From Streptomyces violaceoruber (GTDB taxonomy: Bacteria; Actinomycetota; Actinomycetes; Streptomycetales; Streptomycetaceae): DNA of 64,000 nucleotides. Below, piece by piece: positions 62,288-64,000 of the stretch; position 1 is the first letter of the stretch; every line of letters starts with the position of its first letter. The translations under genes were made by a program, and so were the position numbers. The notes beneath the pieces are model-generated. The model did no database searches and was not told the DNA's origin. It was given only the letters and a program-made list of their open reading frames with translations. The stretch is taken from contig NZ_CP137734.1 in assembly GCF_033406955.1 (NCBI RefSeq), positions 2,852,001-2,916,000 on the forward strand, in the 5' to 3' direction.

Positions 62288-62695
62288 TCAGATGTGACCC
62301 TGTGCGCGTCCGCCGTGCCCCTGTGGGCGTCCCTCGCCGTCCCACCGCGCCCGCTTCAGGTCGAGCCGCGGCAGGTGCCCCTCTGCGGCCCTGCTCGCCT
62401 CCTTCAGGGGCGTGCCCTCCTCCCGGTAGCGGTCGAGCGCCTCCAGCTCGTGCCCCGCGAGCAGGACCCCGTCCGCGCGGACGACACGCCACCAGGGGAC
62501 GCCTCCCCCGTAGAGGGACATCACCCGGCCGACCTGGCGGGGTCCTCCCTCCTCCAAGTACTCGGCCACGTCTCCGTAGGTCATGACGCGGCCCGGCGGG
62601 ATCAGTTCGGTCATGTCGAGGACCCGCTCGGCGTACTCGGGCAGCGCATCCGCGTTCTGCGGACGGACGCCGTCCGGAAGGCTCTGCTCGCTCAT
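62288..62695 (-). CDS. Alkyltransferase-like protein (ATL)
   Basis: 135 residues, the O6-alkylguanine-DNA alkyltransferase fold without the acceptor Cys: PWWRVVRADG replaces PCHRVV. The DNA-reading helix IPPGRVMTYGDVAEYL and GRVMSLYGGG are normal. ATL proteins bind O6-alkylguanine and recruit nucleotide excision repair instead of repairing directly. The upstream GGGGCGG is a moderate ribosome site. It ends 267 bases before adnA, with no gene in that gap. Confidence 0.9.
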   Translation of the reverse strand: MSEQSLPDGVRPQNADALPEYAERVLDMTELIPPGRVMTYGDVAEYLEEGGPRQVGRVMSLYGGGVPWWRVVRADGVLLAGHELEALDRYREEGTPLKEASRAAEGHLPRLDLKRARWDGEGRPQGHGGRAQGHI

Positions 62696-62880
62696 CCGCC
62701 CCATCCTGCCGCACCCGGCCGACAGCGCGGCGCACTCCCGAGAGCCCGCGTCCCTCGCCCGCAGGCGGTGCTTCGGGCAGACTGTGCGGCCCGCACGGGC
62801 ACCCTGATGCCTGCCGAGGCCGACGCGGCATGCCACCATCGTGCGGGCGGTGACCAGTGATACGAGAGCAAGAAGAGGCG

Positions 62881-64000
62881 ATGAAGCAGCAGGGTGTGCA
62901 CCCCGAGGACGCCGAGGGCACCTCTGACGCTTCGTCGCGCCCGGACACCCCGGACGCGGGCGACGGGGCGGCCGGCGAGCACGCGGCCGAGGGCCCGTCG
63001 GCGACGGCCGCCGACCCCGACGACGTGGCGCACATCGACGAGGTCGAGGGCGACGAACCACTGCTCCCCGCGCGCGTGCACCGGCCCTCCGACCTGGTGC
63101 GCCTCCTGGTGGGCGTACTCGCCGTCGCCGTACTCCTCGCCGTCGCGGCCTTCGCGCACGGCACCACGTCCGGTCTCGAACAGGACATCAACAAGGGCAC
63201 CGGGCAGGCCCCCGACCTGCTCATCAAGATCGCCGGGCTGGCCTCCAGCATCGCGATCCTCCTGGTGCCCGTCGCGTTCGCGATCGAGCGGCTGATCAAG
63301 CGGGACGGTCTGCGGATCGCCGACGGCGTACTGGCGGCGGTCCTCGCGCACGGAGTGACCCTCGCCACCGACCTGTGGGTCGCCAAGGCCGCTCCCGGCT
63401 CCATCCAGGAGGCGCTCACCCAGCCGTCCCCGGGTGACATCCACGCACTGACCGACCCGGTGCACGGTTACCTGGCTCCGGTCATCGCGTACATGACGGC
63501 CGTCGGCATGTCCCGCAGACCCCGCTGGCGCGCGGTGCTGTGGATCGTGCTGCTCCTCGACGCCTTCTCGATGCTCGTCACGGGCTACACGACGCCGTTC
63601 TCGATCATCCTGACCGTCCTCATCGGCTGGACCGTCGCCTACGGCACCCTCTACGCCGTCGGCTCGCCCAACGTCCGCCCCACCGGCCGGACGCTGATGG
63701 CGGGCCTGCGGCACGTGGGCTTCCGGCCGGTGACCGCCGCCCGGCAGGAGGCGCCGTCCGACAACGTCGAGACGGGTGACCGCGGACGCCGCTATTTCGT
63801 CACGCTGGAGGACGGCCGGCCGCTCGACGTGACGGTGGTGGACCGCGAGCAGCAGGCGCAGGGCTTCTTCTACCGCGCGTGGCGCAATCTGACGCTGCGC
63901 GGCTTCGCCACCCGCAGCAGCCTCCCTTCGCTGCGGCAGGCGCTGGAGCAGGAGGCGCTGCTCGCCTACGCGGCCATCGCGGCCGGCGCCAACGCGCCCA
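62881..64000 (+). CDS. Large multi-pass membrane protein (3' end cut)
   Basis: At least 373 residues. An acidic N-terminal region (~70 residues rich in Asp/Glu) precedes about six membrane helices (residues 75-270, e.g. LLVGVLAVAVLLAVAAF). A soluble region follows, starting near RRYFVTLEDGRPLDVTVVDREQQ and ending RSSLPSLRQALEQEALLAYAAIAAGANAP, which resembles the start of a phosphotransferase-like (kinase) domain. I recall similar actinobacterial proteins that fuse a lysylphosphatidylglycerol-synthase-type membrane region to such a domain. The final part lies outside the window, so the function is not assigned. ATG 62881 has GAGG just upstream. Confidence 0.7.
   Translation, partial: MKQQGVHPEDAEGTSDASSRPDTPDAGDGAAGEHAAEGPSATAADPDDVAHIDEVEGDEPLLPARVHRPSDLVRLLVGVLAVAVLLAVAAFAHGTTSGLEQDINKGTGQAPDLLIKIAGLASSIAILLVPVAFAIERLIKRDGLRIADGVLAAVLAHGVTLATDLWVAKAAPGSIQEALTQPSPGDIHALTDPVHGYLAPVIAYMTAVGMSRRPRWRAVLWIVLLLDAFSMLVTGYTTPFSIILTVLIGWTVAYGTLYAVGSPNVRPTGRTLMAGLRHVGFRPVTAARQEAPSDNVETGDRGRRYFVTLEDGRPLDVTVVDREQQAQGFFYRAWRNLTLRGFATRSSLPSLRQALEQEALLAYAAIAAGANAP

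Overview
The window is high-GC Streptomyces chromosome. The GTG starts, 4-base ATGA/GTGA gene overlaps, GGAGG-type ribosome sites and gene content all point to the Streptomyces coelicolor / S. lividans group. Several proteins match my memory of S. coelicolor A3(2) very closely: the das operon, the sigR-rsrA pair with its 227-residue and +55-residue starts, a 361-residue epi-isozizaene synthase with CYP170A1, and hisN. No phage, transposon, CRISPR array or other clear horizontal island is visible. This is conserved core chromosome.

Layout. 1-5.6 kb: the chitobiose/N-acetylglucosamine system, dasD-dasC-dasB-dasA on the minus strand, divergent from the regulator dasR, with candidate DasR operators (dre) between them. 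5.7-8.2 kb: a DUF3311 protein and sodium:solute symporter pair, then a GNAT acetyltransferase. 8.2-13.2 kb: the class Ia ribonucleotide reductase operon nrdA-nrdB-nrdS, preceded by paired NrdR-box-like sites and a cobalamin riboswitch. 13.2-15.7 kb: CYP170A1 and epi-isozizaene synthase (albaflavenone pathway). 15.9-20.3 kb: peptide deformylase, a TPR-like protein, and two overlapping membrane HD-domain genes, one with an intact HD-GYP motif and one degenerate. 20.4-21.7 kb: sigR-rsrA, the thiol-oxidative-stress sigma factor and its redox-sensing anti-sigma factor. 21.7-29.7 kb: an alpha/beta hydrolase, an SRAP protein, a membrane M50-like protein, aroA, rsgA, a guanidinium-exporter-type SMR gene with a candidate guanidine-III riboswitch, a TetR regulator, hisN, a CBS protein and a Fur-family gene (probably catR).

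29.8-32.1 kb: a Sel1/TPR-repeat gene flanked by two identical, oppositely oriented initiator tRNA genes. 32.2-41.2 kb: UPF0182, PPA1309-like, PDZ/Lon-like protease, a 54-residue membrane protein, moaE, an epimerase, a zinc metalloprotease-like protein and a Nudix hydrolase. 41.3-45.3 kb: three AIM24-type genes, the first fused to TerD, then a YgjP-type peptidase. 45.5-48.1 kb: a ThiF-like protein and an ABC1 kinase. 48.2-52.2 kb: a small basic protein, the WhiB-family activator wblC with a long leader, a UvrD2-type helicase and a mycoredoxin. 52.3-62.0 kb: an NADH-pyrophosphatase-type Nudix protein, an M20 peptidase and the helicase-nuclease pair adnB/adnA. 62.3 kb to the end: an alkyltransferase-like protein and a truncated multi-pass membrane protein.

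How the parts work together. Two stress circuits recur. A GGAAT-N18-GTT sigma-R promoter lies upstream of both sigR and the mycoredoxin gene, so the thiol-stress sigma factor and a thiol-repair effector share control. wblC has a WhiB7-type promoter (AT-rich box, -35, TAnnnT -10), a ~110-codon upstream frame ending in a hairpin, and an intrinsic terminator before wblC. That is the layout expected for ribosome-sensed attenuation. The order wblC-uvrD2-mycoredoxin-nudC-adnB-adnA resembles the whiB7 neighbourhood of mycobacteria. RNA-level control is also prominent elsewhere: the cobalamin switch, the guanidine-III-like element, and a 14-bp hairpin between dasA and dasB. I found no obviously new biochemical system. 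The least-described items are the repeat-fed guanidine-III-like element, the wblC leader, the HD-GYP/degenerate HD pair, the TerD-AIM24 cluster and a ThiF-like protein lacking the usual E1 motif.
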